Position numbers and translations under genes: made by a program. Source: Blastomussa wellsi (taxonomy: Eukaryota > Cnidaria > Anthozoa > Scleractinia > Plerogyridae). From it: a stretch of 64,000 bases of DNA. Shown here in pieces: positions 52,437 through 61,316 of the stretch (position 1 is the first letter of the stretch; every line of letters starts with the position of its first letter). The stretch covers positions 12,918,888-12,982,887 of the forward strand of contig OX393574.1 of the NCBI GenBank assembly GCA_947652115.1, given 5' to 3'. A model generated the notes under the pieces. That model saw only the letters and a program-made list of their open reading frames with translations. It did not search any database and was not told the DNA's origin.

Positions 52437-54022
52437 CGGGATGACCAAAATACAAAACCAGCCAATGCAACCGCGCCGACTACCACAATTATTTTGTTCA
52501 CATCATGAGACTCACTGCCCGAGCCGGCCGTGGGCACTGGCTCTTCTGTTGTTGCTGGAGTTTTGACAGCAGGCTCTGGTTCTTTTGTTGCTGGAGTTTT
52601 GATAGCAGGCTTTGGTTCTTTTTTGCTTTCAGCTCTGGCTGCTTTGTGAATTGGGTTGGAAGGATGGCTGTTCGGTGGGTTAATTTTTGATTTCCCGCCA
52701 TCCATTAGGCGAACGGCCGCTTTTTTTGTGCTAGTGTTAACATCATTGTTTATACCTAATTTCATGCCTGGAACCGCTTGTTTGAGCTGGTTGTTGTAGC
52801 CCACAACGCTTTCTGTGTTTATCACCATGTTACCTGGCATCAGCCATGCCCCCGGGCACACAGCCAGATTGAGTCTGACTTTTGCCTCATCCACAGCCAG
52901 CTGATAACGCTGCACGCTTTTTGCCAGGTCGGGCTGCCTCACTGCGTCTTCAACCAGGACCAAAAACTCACTCTGTGCCTCCTTTGCCCTGCCACCAGAT
53001 CCAATAATACTTGACCTCACGTTAACCTGCGTTCCCAGAATACAGTAAACAAAAGCCTCTATCGATTGGTTTATTCTTGACAAACCCGCCTGAGTCAGAC
53101 CTTCTGATTCGTTGGGGCAAAACCAGTCAGCTTGTGCATTGGCAGAGTCATCAGGTTGTATGTAATAAATCAAGTTACCTTTGCTCCCAGACCCCCCATC
53201 GTCAGAAAACTTAAAATGGCCTCCTGGGCAACTGGCTGAAATTTTATCTGCTCCGGCATTTGTGACATAAATGTAAACGTCTCCAAGACCGTGATTTGCT
53301 GGTCTTGTAAAACGAAAATCACTTGAGGGACTAACACCGAACTCTGCGCAAATTCTTCTGTATGAAGCCACATCATATTTATTATTGTATTGGCTGAATG
53401 TTGGGTCTCCTGGCAAAGCGCTTATGCTTTGAATTCCTCCCAACTGAAACAATATTCTCCTGATTGTAAAATAAACGTGGAACAGATAAAAATTGTACAC
53501 ATATTGTGGCAGACCGAGAGCTGAATGGTCTTTATCAAAAATCTCTCGGCTAACGCCGCAAGCTGTTGTTGCGCAGAAGACAGCAAAGTTAAGTTGCTGC
53601 GGCCAGTAAGACATTTCAGGCCCTGCTAGCCATTGCCTGGACTCTTTCCCTGAATGGTGTGTAAGTTTTTTTTTTTGGAATATTTCCCTGAATTTTGTTG
53701 TAAAATATTGGTCAGGCGTAACATATATTTTAACATTGTTATTAAATATTTTTTTCAGACTTGGCGCGGCTTCGTGAAAGCCTTCTGCTGGGATAGGCAA
53801 AGAAGTTTTTCCTTTCCTTGGTGTAAGCTGCATTGGAAAACCGCCGACTTCCTTCACTTCTTGGCTGTGAGATTTGCTTTCTGGTGCTTTCTTCACATCT
53901 TGGCTGGGAGGTTTGCTTTCTGGTGCTTTCTTCACATCTTGGCTTTCTGAAGTGTCATGTCTTGATTTTTTTCTCACCCTGCTAAGATATTTTGCAAAAT
54001 CATCACTGTACTCTCCTTGCAT
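52433..54022 (-). CDS. Conserved Polinton structural protein candidate, 529 aa
   Basis: A short N-terminal repeat (SQDVKKAPESK in three variants) is followed by a long conserved-looking globular region with QWLAGPEMSYWPQQLNFAVF and CATTACGVSREIF (about 128-165), YNFYLFHVYFTIRRILFQLG and TFSQYNNKYDVASYRRICAEFGV, and then VNVRSSIIGSGGRAKEAQSE. A Pro/Lys-rich tail (KTPATKEPEPAVKTPATTEE) leads to a C-terminal membrane helix (IIVVVGAVALAGFVFW) at about 508-524. I recognise the central block as recurring in invertebrate Polintons but know no function. A type with one C-terminal anchor and many Cys/aromatic residues fits a virion surface or membrane protein. The start follows TTTAAATAATCGC. Confidence 0.8.
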   Translation of the reverse strand: MQGEYSDDFAKYLSRVRKKSRHDTSESQDVKKAPESKPPSQDVKKAPESKSHSQEVKEVGGFPMQLTPRKGKTSLPIPAEGFHEAAPSLKKIFNNNVKIYVTPDQYFTTKFREIFQKKKLTHHSGKESRQWLAGPEMSYWPQQLNFAVFCATTACGVSREIFDKDHSALGLPQYVYNFYLFHVYFTIRRILFQLGGIQSISALPGDPTFSQYNNKYDVASYRRICAEFGVSPSSDFRFTRPANHGLGDVYIYVTNAGADKISASCPGGHFKFSDDGGSGSKGNLIYYIQPDDSANAQADWFCPNESEGLTQAGLSRINQSIEAFVYCILGTQVNVRSSIIGSGGRAKEAQSEFLVLVEDAVRQPDLAKSVQRYQLAVDEAKVRLNLAVCPGAWLMPGNMVINTESVVGYNNQLKQAVPGMKLGINNDVNTSTKKAAVRLMDGGKSKINPPNSHPSNPIHKAARAESKKEPKPAIKTPATKEPEPAVKTPATTEEPVPTAGSGSESHDVNKIIVVVGAVALAGFVFWSSR

Positions 54023-54062
54023 TGCGATTATTTAAACTTAATTTTTTTTTATTTAATACAAA

Positions 54063-54728
54063 ATGGTTGTGCTCACAATCATCGCTCCTTCAAACGACTA
54101 CACAGTTTATTTTCACCAGCCCCTTCAACCAAACTATATCAGACTTTTAAGCTGTTCTCTTTACAATTCTTGGTTTAACCTGAAAAGAGTGGGCAGACTT
54201 AAATCGATAAAACATAACAAAACCATCACCTTTTTACCGGGCTTTTACACCTTGAAATCTTTGGCAAGAAAAATTGAAAATGATCTTTTGCCGGACAGTG
54301 ACACCTTAAAAGCAGAAATCAACACACCCTATGGTCAAATGGTTGTCTTAAACACACAATTGGAACAATTTGAAATTGATAAAAATTTGAGCTCTCTTCT
54401 TGGCTTTGGCGTTGTAGGAAATTTACCAAAACACTTTTCGTTATTGTTTTCTAAAAAACTGAACTCCACTTCAACGTACTTAATCCATTGTGACTTGATT
54501 GACAAACAAGAAAATCAGTTCAATGGAAAACCATCCACCATTCTTGCCAACTTTGATATAAAAGGTGAACCTTGGGAAAAAGTTTTTTATCAGTCAGAGC
54601 CACAGCATGTTCGTGCCACTTTGAAAAGTCGAGAGGTAAACAGTTTGACTATTTCAGTCAAAGATGAGAATGGTGAACTTTTCGATTTCAATGAGATGCC
54701 ACTCACTTTCGTTTTGGAGATAAATTGA
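54063..54728 (+). CDS. mCP: Minor capsid (penton-like) protein, single jelly-roll, 221 aa
   Basis: It is predicted to occupy the fivefold vertices of the capsid. An all-beta sequence includes LSCSLYNSWFNLKRVG near the N-terminus, LPGFYTLKSLARKIE mid-protein, and the diagnostic C-terminal block STYLIHCDLIDKQENQFNGK, ANFDIKGEPWEKVFYQ, SLTISVKDENGELFDFN ending MPLTFVLEIN. This block is shared with penton proteins of animal Polintons. Length fits. TATTTAATACAAA lies directly before the ATG. It is divergent from the 529-aa gene over 40 bp. Confidence 0.92.
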   Translation: MVVLTIIAPSNDYTVYFHQPLQPNYIRLLSCSLYNSWFNLKRVGRLKSIKHNKTITFLPGFYTLKSLARKIENDLLPDSDTLKAEINTPYGQMVVLNTQLEQFEIDKNLSSLLGFGVVGNLPKHFSLLFSKKLNSTSTYLIHCDLIDKQENQFNGKPSTILANFDIKGEPWEKVFYQSEPQHVRATLKSREVNSLTISVKDENGELFDFNEMPLTFVLEIN

Positions 54729-54782
54729 TTACCTCTTGAATTTCAGACAATTAAAAAAAAAAAAAGCTGTATTTTATAGACA

Positions 54783-55424
54783 ATGTCTTCATCAAACGTA
54801 TTGCCCAGTGCTCCTCCGGAGACACCACAAAGCGGATTATATCCTGTTTTACAAACGCCTGAGGCCTTTCGCCTTGGAGAGATAAACGAAATCAAAAAAA
54901 AGTTGGCTGAAGAGGTTGACAAATATAGACTTGTTCGAAAAAAATTTAAACGCGCAAAAACAGCCGTCAACTGGCTTTCTGGAGGTCTTGGTGGCCTCAG
55001 CGCTGTTTTTTCGGGTGCCGGCCTTACTTCTGCTCTAACAGGGGTCGGAATACCCGTTGCCATCCCTCTTGGTGTTGTTGGTGGTTTATTCTCTGTTGCT
55101 TCCTCCGGTTTGATTCTTGCCGGTAAAAAACTTGACAAAAAAATGTCTAAACACCAGGAGATTGTTACTCTTGGCCTTGCAAAACGTGCGAGTGTTGACA
55201 AGCTGGTTTCCAAGGCTTTAATTGATAATCGAATTAGTGATTCTGAGTTTCGGATTATTCTTTCTGAATTGGAACAGTACAATGAGTTAAAAGAAAAGGT
55301 ACGAGCAAAGCTCACAAAAAAACCATCTTTAAGTAAACTGCCTGATGTTGAAAAGATAAAAAAAGAGCTTCAAGAACAGCTTATGAGAAAACTCGCGGCG
55401 CCCAGCATTGCAAATTTGAACTGA
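54783..55424 (+). CDS. Gly-rich hydrophobic hairpin protein, 213 aa
   Basis: A Pro-rich N-terminus (PSAPPETPQSGLYP) is followed by a basic helix (EINEIKKKLAEEVDKYRLVR, 33-52), then a long Gly/Ala/Ser-rich hydrophobic segment (GGLGGLSAVFSGAGLTSALT then IPVAIPLGVVGGLFSVASSG, about 67-110), and a helical C-terminus (SKALIDNRISDSEFRIILSE, an EF-hand-like but probably structural helix pair). This family is abundant in invertebrate genomes through Polinton copies, to my recollection. Membrane insertion or disruption during entry is a reasonable inference. TATTTTATAGACA precedes the ATG. Confidence 0.8.
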   Translation: MSSSNVLPSAPPETPQSGLYPVLQTPEAFRLGEINEIKKKLAEEVDKYRLVRKKFKRAKTAVNWLSGGLGGLSAVFSGAGLTSALTGVGIPVAIPLGVVGGLFSVASSGLILAGKKLDKKMSKHQEIVTLGLAKRASVDKLVSKALIDNRISDSEFRIILSELEQYNELKEKVRAKLTKKPSLSKLPDVEKIKKELQEQLMRKLAAPSIANLN

Positions 55425-55616
55425 AGTTTGAGGGAAAAACAAAAAAAATATCTTTAAGTATAATTAAAGGTTGACTGCATAACTCAAAATGATCACGATA
55501 TTTCACATGCTTTTCGTTATTTTTGCGGAACTTTCTTCTCCAGTTTGGCTGAATGATGTCAGACAGATAACTCAACAAGTTGTTGAGGCGATGCGTGAAG
55601 CGGACGAAAAAAACAT
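55425..55616. other. Non-coding segment between last gene and right TIR
   Basis: These 192 bp hold AT-rich DNA (AAAAAAAATATCTTTAAGTA) after the stop of the 213-aa gene. No open frame of note is present. They may contain the 3' end signal for the rightward transcript, although no AATAAA is seen. Confidence 0.5.
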
Positions 55617-55927
55617 TGTGAAATTTGAGTTTCCTCTCCAGTTGCCCCATTGATTTTGTGGCCGCGCTGTTTTCCATGTTTCCTCTTTGGTGCAGGGTCT
55701 CTCCTTTTGTTTCCCCGCTGCTCTCTCCTTGCTTCCCCACACACATGATCATGGGGAGTCTCTGGGCCAAAATTTTTTCAAGGGTGGGGGAGGGGGATTA
55801 CGGTGTGGTGCGCTTGCCAACCCGGCGACAAAGTTTGGAGCCGGGTTGGCAAGCGCACCACACCGTCACCCCCCCTCCCCCACCCTTGAAAAAATTTTGG
55901 CCCAAAACTCCCCATGATCATGTGTGT
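55617..55927 (-). repeat. Right terminal inverted repeat of the Polinton (311 bp)
   Basis: It is the exact inverse of 40510-40820 as far as I can read, including the differences between the two palindrome arms. It ends ATGATCATGTGTGT, followed by CAAAA, the second copy of the target duplication. Confidence 0.93.
55739..55927. repeat. Terminal quasi-palindrome in right TIR
   Basis: This is the same 189-bp structure as at 40510-40698 in inverted orientation. It has 88-nt arms, a 13-nt loop, and the same few arm-to-arm mismatches. Confidence 0.92.
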
Positions 55928-56406
55928 CAAAATGTTGGCGTCTGTTGAATTACATCGTTGGTGAACCATCGAGTACTCTCATCAAGAACGTTCGTTAAGG
56001 CTGGATTATTTGGGTTTAACGTGATGCACAAAAATTGTACATGATATATAGACCTACCCATGGTGTACTGCAATTCCGGTCCTGAATTTTGATCGGTTTA
56101 CATACGGACATACCATGGTATATGAACCCATTATTTATACCATGCCTTTGGGCTACAAATATCTGCAAGGTCTAACCACAAGTATCAGCGAGCGAGAAGA
56201 GTCGGGAAACTCAAATATTGCAATTCTTTGGGTGTATTTAATACAAAAATTATGTCACTCGTGCTGGCTTGTTGCACAGGTATACGACTTATACCAACTT
56301 ATCCAAAACGCGCACTTGCAAAAGTTTTTGAAAAGTACAGTAAAAGCCGTTTATTGTAATGGATAATTTTACATATAGCAGCAACGTTTTTTCATTTTAC
56401 GTTCAT
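55928..56406. other. Gap between Polinton and GPCR gene
   Basis: It begins with the CAAAA duplication. No gene is seen. A candidate poly(A) signal for the minus-strand GPCR gene (AATAAA read on minus) lies at 56350-56355, about 52 nt after its stop. Confidence 0.5.
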
Positions 56407-57528
56407 CTACAGCGCTGTTAGGTACTCCACAATTTCGTCATCTTCAACCTCGTTCCCAGTCGAATAATTCCCTTGGAACGAGGTTGCCTTATCTTTAGTT
56501 AACAAACGTTGCATATCGTACCCGCGTTCAAGTGTCAAAGGTTCCCGCATCAAAGTTGCTGGTTGGATGCTTTTCAGACGGATTTTCCTTCTTAAAATAA
56601 TAGACTTGAACGCGTTTAGAAAGTCCCTCTTGAGAAAGGTATAAAGTATAGGATTGACGATCGATGTAAGGTATCTGAAGATCACAAACGCATGTGACAA
56701 TTTCATCAAAATTACATTTGTCTTTTCACTAAGTGGAAACCAAAGGCTATAGAAAAGGCTGATTATGAACCATGGAAACCAACAAATAGCGTAGAAAAAT
56801 GCCATGAGGGCAAAGATTATCAGGCATCGTCTAGTGTCCTTAGCTTTCTTGCAGACGGCCGAGTCAGCTCTTGTTTCCCCGCTAAATTTGGGCGATCTTT
56901 GTCGGATCTTTTTGAACATAACAACTTGAGAATACACAATGAAAACATACGGCGCTAGAAACACGAAAACAATACAGAATGCGATATGGCCTGTTTGTAT
57001 TTGCTTTGTCAGCGTTAAAATACCACTCAGAGGCGAATTTAGAAATCTTGTAAACCACGTGACTGGAAGAAAAGCGATTGACACAGCAGCCAGCCAAATG
57101 ACGCCGACGATCTTCAGAGAGGATTTCTTTGTCATCTGCCACCGGTGTCGAAACGGGTCAATTATTGAGAAATATCGCTCCGCTGTGATGGCAAAGATGT
57201 GGTAGACCACCAGAACGACCACCAAATTATGAAGCACAACCAAGAAGAATCCCAAAATGAAACCAGGCGGGGCAGCGATGACTTCCATTGATACAACTAT
57301 GGTGAGAGGAATATTGATGAACCCCGTCATGAAGTCACACACCGCCAAACTAAACAGCAGATAATTCGTTGGTGTCCTCAAGCGCTTTTCTTTGGCGAAT
57401 AACAGGAACACGATACCATTTACTAAGACAATTACAACAGCAATCGGTAGAAGTTGAGCTATAATACTTGGCTTCGAGCCCGGCTCGGTGGGAACTGTGG
57501 AGGAGTTATTCGATGAAACCAACGGCAT
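56407..57528 (-). CDS. Class A (rhodopsin-family) G-protein-coupled receptor, intronless, 373 aa
   Basis: It is a seven-helix plasma-membrane receptor. TM1 spans about 21-45 (N37), TM2 57-80 (LAVCD, D65), TM3 91-116 followed by ERY at 117-119, TM4 138-157 (W145), TM5 181-203, TM6 236-259 (CWFP at 249-252) and TM7 278-298 with NPILY at 292-296. The N-terminus carries NNSS glycosylation sites and the C-tail is about 70 residues and acidic at the end. No cysteine is seen at the top of TM3 or in the second extracellular loop, so the usual class A disulfide appears absent. It is complete in one exon. The ligand is unknown; the family is greatly expanded in cnidarians. A second GPCR gene lies at the right window edge. 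Confidence 0.9.
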   Translation of the reverse strand: MPLVSSNNSSTVPTEPGSKPSIIAQLLPIAVVIVLVNGIVFLLFAKEKRLRTPTNYLLFSLAVCDFMTGFINIPLTIVVSMEVIAAPPGFILGFFLVVLHNLVVVLVVYHIFAITAERYFSIIDPFRHRWQMTKKSSLKIVGVIWLAAVSIAFLPVTWFTRFLNSPLSGILTLTKQIQTGHIAFCIVFVFLAPYVFIVYSQVVMFKKIRQRSPKFSGETRADSAVCKKAKDTRRCLIIFALMAFFYAICWFPWFIISLFYSLWFPLSEKTNVILMKLSHAFVIFRYLTSIVNPILYTFLKRDFLNAFKSIILRRKIRLKSIQPATLMREPLTLERGYDMQRLLTKDKATSFQGNYSTGNEVEDDEIVEYLTAL

Positions 57529-59945
57529 GGTTGAAACTGGATTCAGTGTCTTCTTTCTGAACGCTGTTGTTCAAATCCAATGATACGCTTGATCTTTGAC
57601 AGTCAATTTAAATTCACAACTCCACTTTGAAGTAAATTCGCCTGCAGTTGTTTAGACTGTTCCTTTGTTTCGTCAATGTAGCTTCTGTGTAATAAACATC
57701 TAATTCACAAAATTCACAATTCCTCTTTTTAAAAAGGAATTCAGATGTTCTATTCTTTGCAGCAGTTTAGATCGATCTTTTGTTCCATCGATGTTGCTTC
57801 TTTATGTTTAAAATCCCTTTTATATACTGGGAACGACTGCTTTCAAACCGAAAAGAGTTCGTTGTCAGCTGCCTCAGGAATGGGTAGATAACTTAAATAT
57901 CATATAGTCAAGCTGTAGGTAAAATAAATATCATGCTGATATCACACCATGATTTCTTGTCCATATTTACGTCTAAAATTAAGTCGTTCATTTTCCGACC
58001 AATCTTTTTGACGTATTTTCCTGACAAACTGCAACTAATCGTGAAGGTTCTGTCTCGCCTCCCTGAAAAAAGCTCATATCACAGTGTCACTCTGCTAAGA
58101 GAGAATATCGTCTTTTTAATCATAATAGTACGATTTCTAATTGTAATGTGTGACTTCATGATTAAACTGATTGGATCGCAAATATCAATACTGAAGAAAC
58201 CTACCGCTCTAATGCCGGATCTAAAAGGCTTTTTCATAAATAGTATTTTTACTATGCAAAGGGCCATTTACGGATACGTTTTTGCGCAATTTAGTCGGGA
58301 CTTCCGCGGCGCTTTTTGTTGCGCAAGCGGTAAAGTCGCAGTTCCAAATCACACGTATAGTACAGCTGCGCGAGTCAGTGCGATTCTGTCCTGAATTAAG
58401 TGTGCCCGCGAAAAGGCTATTTCAAAATGCTGGCAATTGTTCTCTCGCGATTTCAGCTTAGCATTGGGAACATCTAGCAAATTTAACATTTTTTAGAGGT
58501 CAACGCTTCTTTACAAAGGGCCATTTACCCCACTTCCGTGGATTTTTTTTGTTGCGCAAGCTTCAATTCAGGGTCACAGTTCCAAATCGTACCAGCTGCG
58601 CGAGTCAGTACGATTCCGTCTTGAATTAAGTGTTCCTGCTGAATGACCATTTCAAAATGCTGAGAAACGTTCTTTGGCCCTCACGATTTCAGTTTAGCTA
58701 CCGAACTTTCTTGTAAATTGGACATTTTTTAGCGGAGATCAACTTTACGCCTTGATTTTCATTTTTTTCTCCACTGAGCATTCCGCCTTCAGTGCAGCAG
58801 CATTTTAAAAACATTAACCTTCAGGGAGATACTGAAATTTATATCATCTGCCGCAGAGGATTTTATTTGCCACTGCAAGGAGCCAAAGGCTCTTGTTGCT
58901 TTTCCAAGGTAGTTTGCAAACGCTGATACGAGCAAATGCGAGTAGTTACAAGAGGACAAACAGAACTGAATGGTGACTTTTGGTCCGCTATTAGCATGTA
59001 TTTAATCTCGTTTTCGAACCGATTAGCACATTAATGCCCAGAAAAGTTATTAGCCCCGAAAGGCTGTCGTTTCTTAATAAAATGGGCATTTTCAAACATG
59101 AACGGCACTGAATTATTACCCAAAACAGGTATTAATCCCCAAAAAGCTTTTGTTTTCTTAACTTAGAAATGAAACATGAAAGGCGCAAATGAATTCCTCC
59201 ACGGACACGAAATTTAGTGTTAACTTAGCAAGCACGGCACATGTTTATTCAGTTTGTGTGGGTTCATTAACGACGGCTTGTCAGTTACTAAAACTGGTTC
59301 AGAAAAGGTTTTCTCCCTTTGAAGTCTACGAGAGCAGCTGTAATCTGACTGATAGCTATTGTCTGCCTTTCTATTTCCATTTTTTAATGACAAATGCCAT
59401 TTTATTCCCGGTAGTTTAAAGTTGTCTTGCCGGATGCATGATTTTTGTACATGGAAATTTGAAAACCCTTTTTAACACCACCGTTTAAAATATTTTTAAA
59501 CGTCCAAAGGATTAATCAATTAGCATACATTTTCTAGTTGAATGTTAATGATGAGTATTGAGTTTATTCATCAAGACTTTGTGCCCATTGTATAATATGA
59601 ATTCTTTATTTTCTTCAACCGTCTGCTTGAAAATATATTGGAGGAGAAAAAGTAATATTTTGATCAATCGATTGCATTTACGGGAAAAATGCCTATTTTG
59701 TAGTGATTTCTTTTTCTGATTTTGCTGTTGCGTTTTGCCAATAAATATTTCAAAGTTTTCAATAATGTCTTGTGATAACGCTATTTACAAAACGTTTTCT
59801 TCTTTTGCGGAAAACAGCGGTTATTCTATTGGCTATTCAGTGGTTTTATTGTTCATTTACCATTTTTTTATTTACTGAAACAATAGGTGATTTGCGCAAT
59901 GATATCATTTGACCACAACTACCAAAACCAAAACCTTTAGTTTTT
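57529..59945. other. Gene-poor stretch with degenerate duplication
   Basis: Segments at about 58260-58505 and 58514-58742 are diverged direct copies. They share AAGGGCCATTTAC, TTGTTGCGCAAGC, CAGCTGCGCGAGTCAGT, TTCAAAATGCTG and ACATTTTTTAG in the same order. An open frame (57933-58394, plus) ends in the first copy. Its end (GYVFAQFSRDFRGAFCC) resembles the post-TM7 helix of a GPCR, so this may be a decayed receptor gene. Nothing else is recognised up to the assembly gap. Confidence 0.45.
57933..58394 (+). pseudogene. Possible GPCR remnant
   Basis: The 153-residue frame has one or two hydrophobic stretches (RENIVFLIIIVRFLIVM) and a C-terminal piece, RAIYGYVFAQFSRDFRGAFCC, that looks like a degenerate (N)PxIYG...F...FRRAF receptor end. 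Most of a receptor is missing. It could equally be a chance frame, and the resemblance is weak. Confidence 0.25.
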
Positions 59946-60145
59946 NNNNNNNNNNNNNNNNNNNNNNNNNNNNNNNNNNNNNNNNNNNNNNNNNNNNNNN
60001 NNNNNNNNNNNNNNNNNNNNNNNNNNNNNNNNNNNNNNNNNNNNNNNNNNNNNNNNNNNNNNNNNNNNNNNNNNNNNNNNNNNNNNNNNNNNNNNNNNNN
60101 NNNNNNNNNNNNNNNNNNNNNNNNNNNNNNNNNNNNNNNNNNNNN
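59946..60145. other. Assembly gap (200 N)
   Basis: Exactly 200 N bases are present, a conventional fixed-size gap. True length and content are unknown, and the flanking sequence cannot be assumed contiguous. Confidence 0.98.
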
Positions 60146-60599
60146 GGTACGATTATTTTTCGCATGCCAGCTGCTGTTGCAAGTAGCTGCACTCGTGGAA
60201 AGGGACATTGGTAGGTGGAAACTTAATTCTTGATAAGGAACGTTGTTTGCTATAAGTGTGTTTTACCCTAAATGACTCCACTGATAAAGATGTATGGTAG
60301 ACTGAAGTGATGTTTCATTACTCGATTCTATTGCATTCACTTTACTCCAGAAGATTTTATCAGTGAATACTTTGGTATCCTTGTAAGTATGCAGCAGTTT
60401 CACCAATTTTTATAGCACTGGTCTTGGAGTATCGGGTCGGGGATTTTGCTTTGAAACCACACGTTCAGTTTGGCTCGGTCAGTTTGACTTGCACCTATAA
60501 CTACAAGGTGACAATTGAGAGGTAGGTTATAAGCGAGCCTGCACACTTTTTATACAAGGAGTTGTCAGCATAGAGTCTCTTATTTAAAAAAAATATTTA

Positions 60600-61279
60600 T
60601 TAGATTGCTGAGATGTTTGGCAACCTATCGAAAACGCTGGGTAAGGGGAAGATTGAAGTCTGCTCACAGCTACCAACTGGAAACAAACGCGCAAATTATA
60701 ACACAATTATTGCGACTATTTTATCAGAATATCGATAGAAAATTTGATTTGAATATGCAAGTATCGTATGGACTGACAATAATAACAAAGTTGTAATGGA
60801 CTCTATTCAAGTTCTTCAGAATAAAGCAGCCAAGCTAGTTCTGGATCGAGCGACGTTTTCCTCTTCAACTCAAGCACTTCTAGATTTGAACTGGATGAAT
60901 CTATCAACCAGAAGATCAATGCAACGGTGTCTTTTTATGCATAATTTTATTAATGATAGTGAAAGAAACAGTATGATTACTCGAGGCACAGACTATCATA
61001 GCCATAACACTCGCCCCAAGGAAACTATTAGATGTCTATCTTATAATGCTTTTAAAATTTCATTGCTTAAACATTTTAAATCTTAATAGGTTCGCTTTGT
61101 GTGTCATCTCTTGCTCATCTATTTTTTATCTTCTGTTTTAAATTTCGTGTTTTAGAAATTTTATAATTTCCGACTGTGAGCTTTTTTTACTTATTATTAA
61201 CATGATTACTTATTTGATACATTTCTAATTTTGAGGGCCCCACTGAAAACCGCCTTGCGAGCTGGGCTCCCTCTTTAAA

Positions 61280-61316
<37 letters not shown>
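60600..61316 (+). mobile_element. 3' end of a CR1/L2-type non-LTR retrotransposon (broken)
   Basis: The open stretch from about 60748 to 61086 encodes the C-terminal end of a LINE reverse-transcriptase protein. It has the typical YASIVW then MDSIQVLQNKAAKLVL and ALLDLNWMNLSTRRSMQRCL pattern. Upstream the matching frame is broken by a frameshift and stop near 60745. After the stop, a GC-rich hairpin (GCCTTGCGAGCTGGGC near 61250) and an (ATT)n tail at 61279-61316 mark the 3' terminus. It is 5'-truncated and dead. Confidence 0.75.

Larger units (their letters stand above)
40510..55927. mobile_element. Complete Maverick/Polinton element, 15.4 kb
   Basis: This is a self-synthesising, virus-like DNA transposon. 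Its 311-bp terminal inverted repeats (40510-40820 and 55617-55927) look identical by eye, and CAAAA occurs on both flanks (40505-40509 and 55928-55932). Gene order: PolB (+), small CxxC protein (-), integrase (-), zinc ribbon (-), four small membrane or Pro-rich proteins (-), conserved 192-aa protein (-), packaging ATPase (-), MCP (-), coiled-coil membrane protein (+), 529-aa protein (-), penton (+), Gly-rich membrane protein (+). All frames are open, intergenic gaps are tiny and there are no introns. Presence of MCP, penton and ATPase means it could form virions. I see no adenovirus-type cysteine protease gene, normally a core Polinton gene. Confidence 0.96.
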
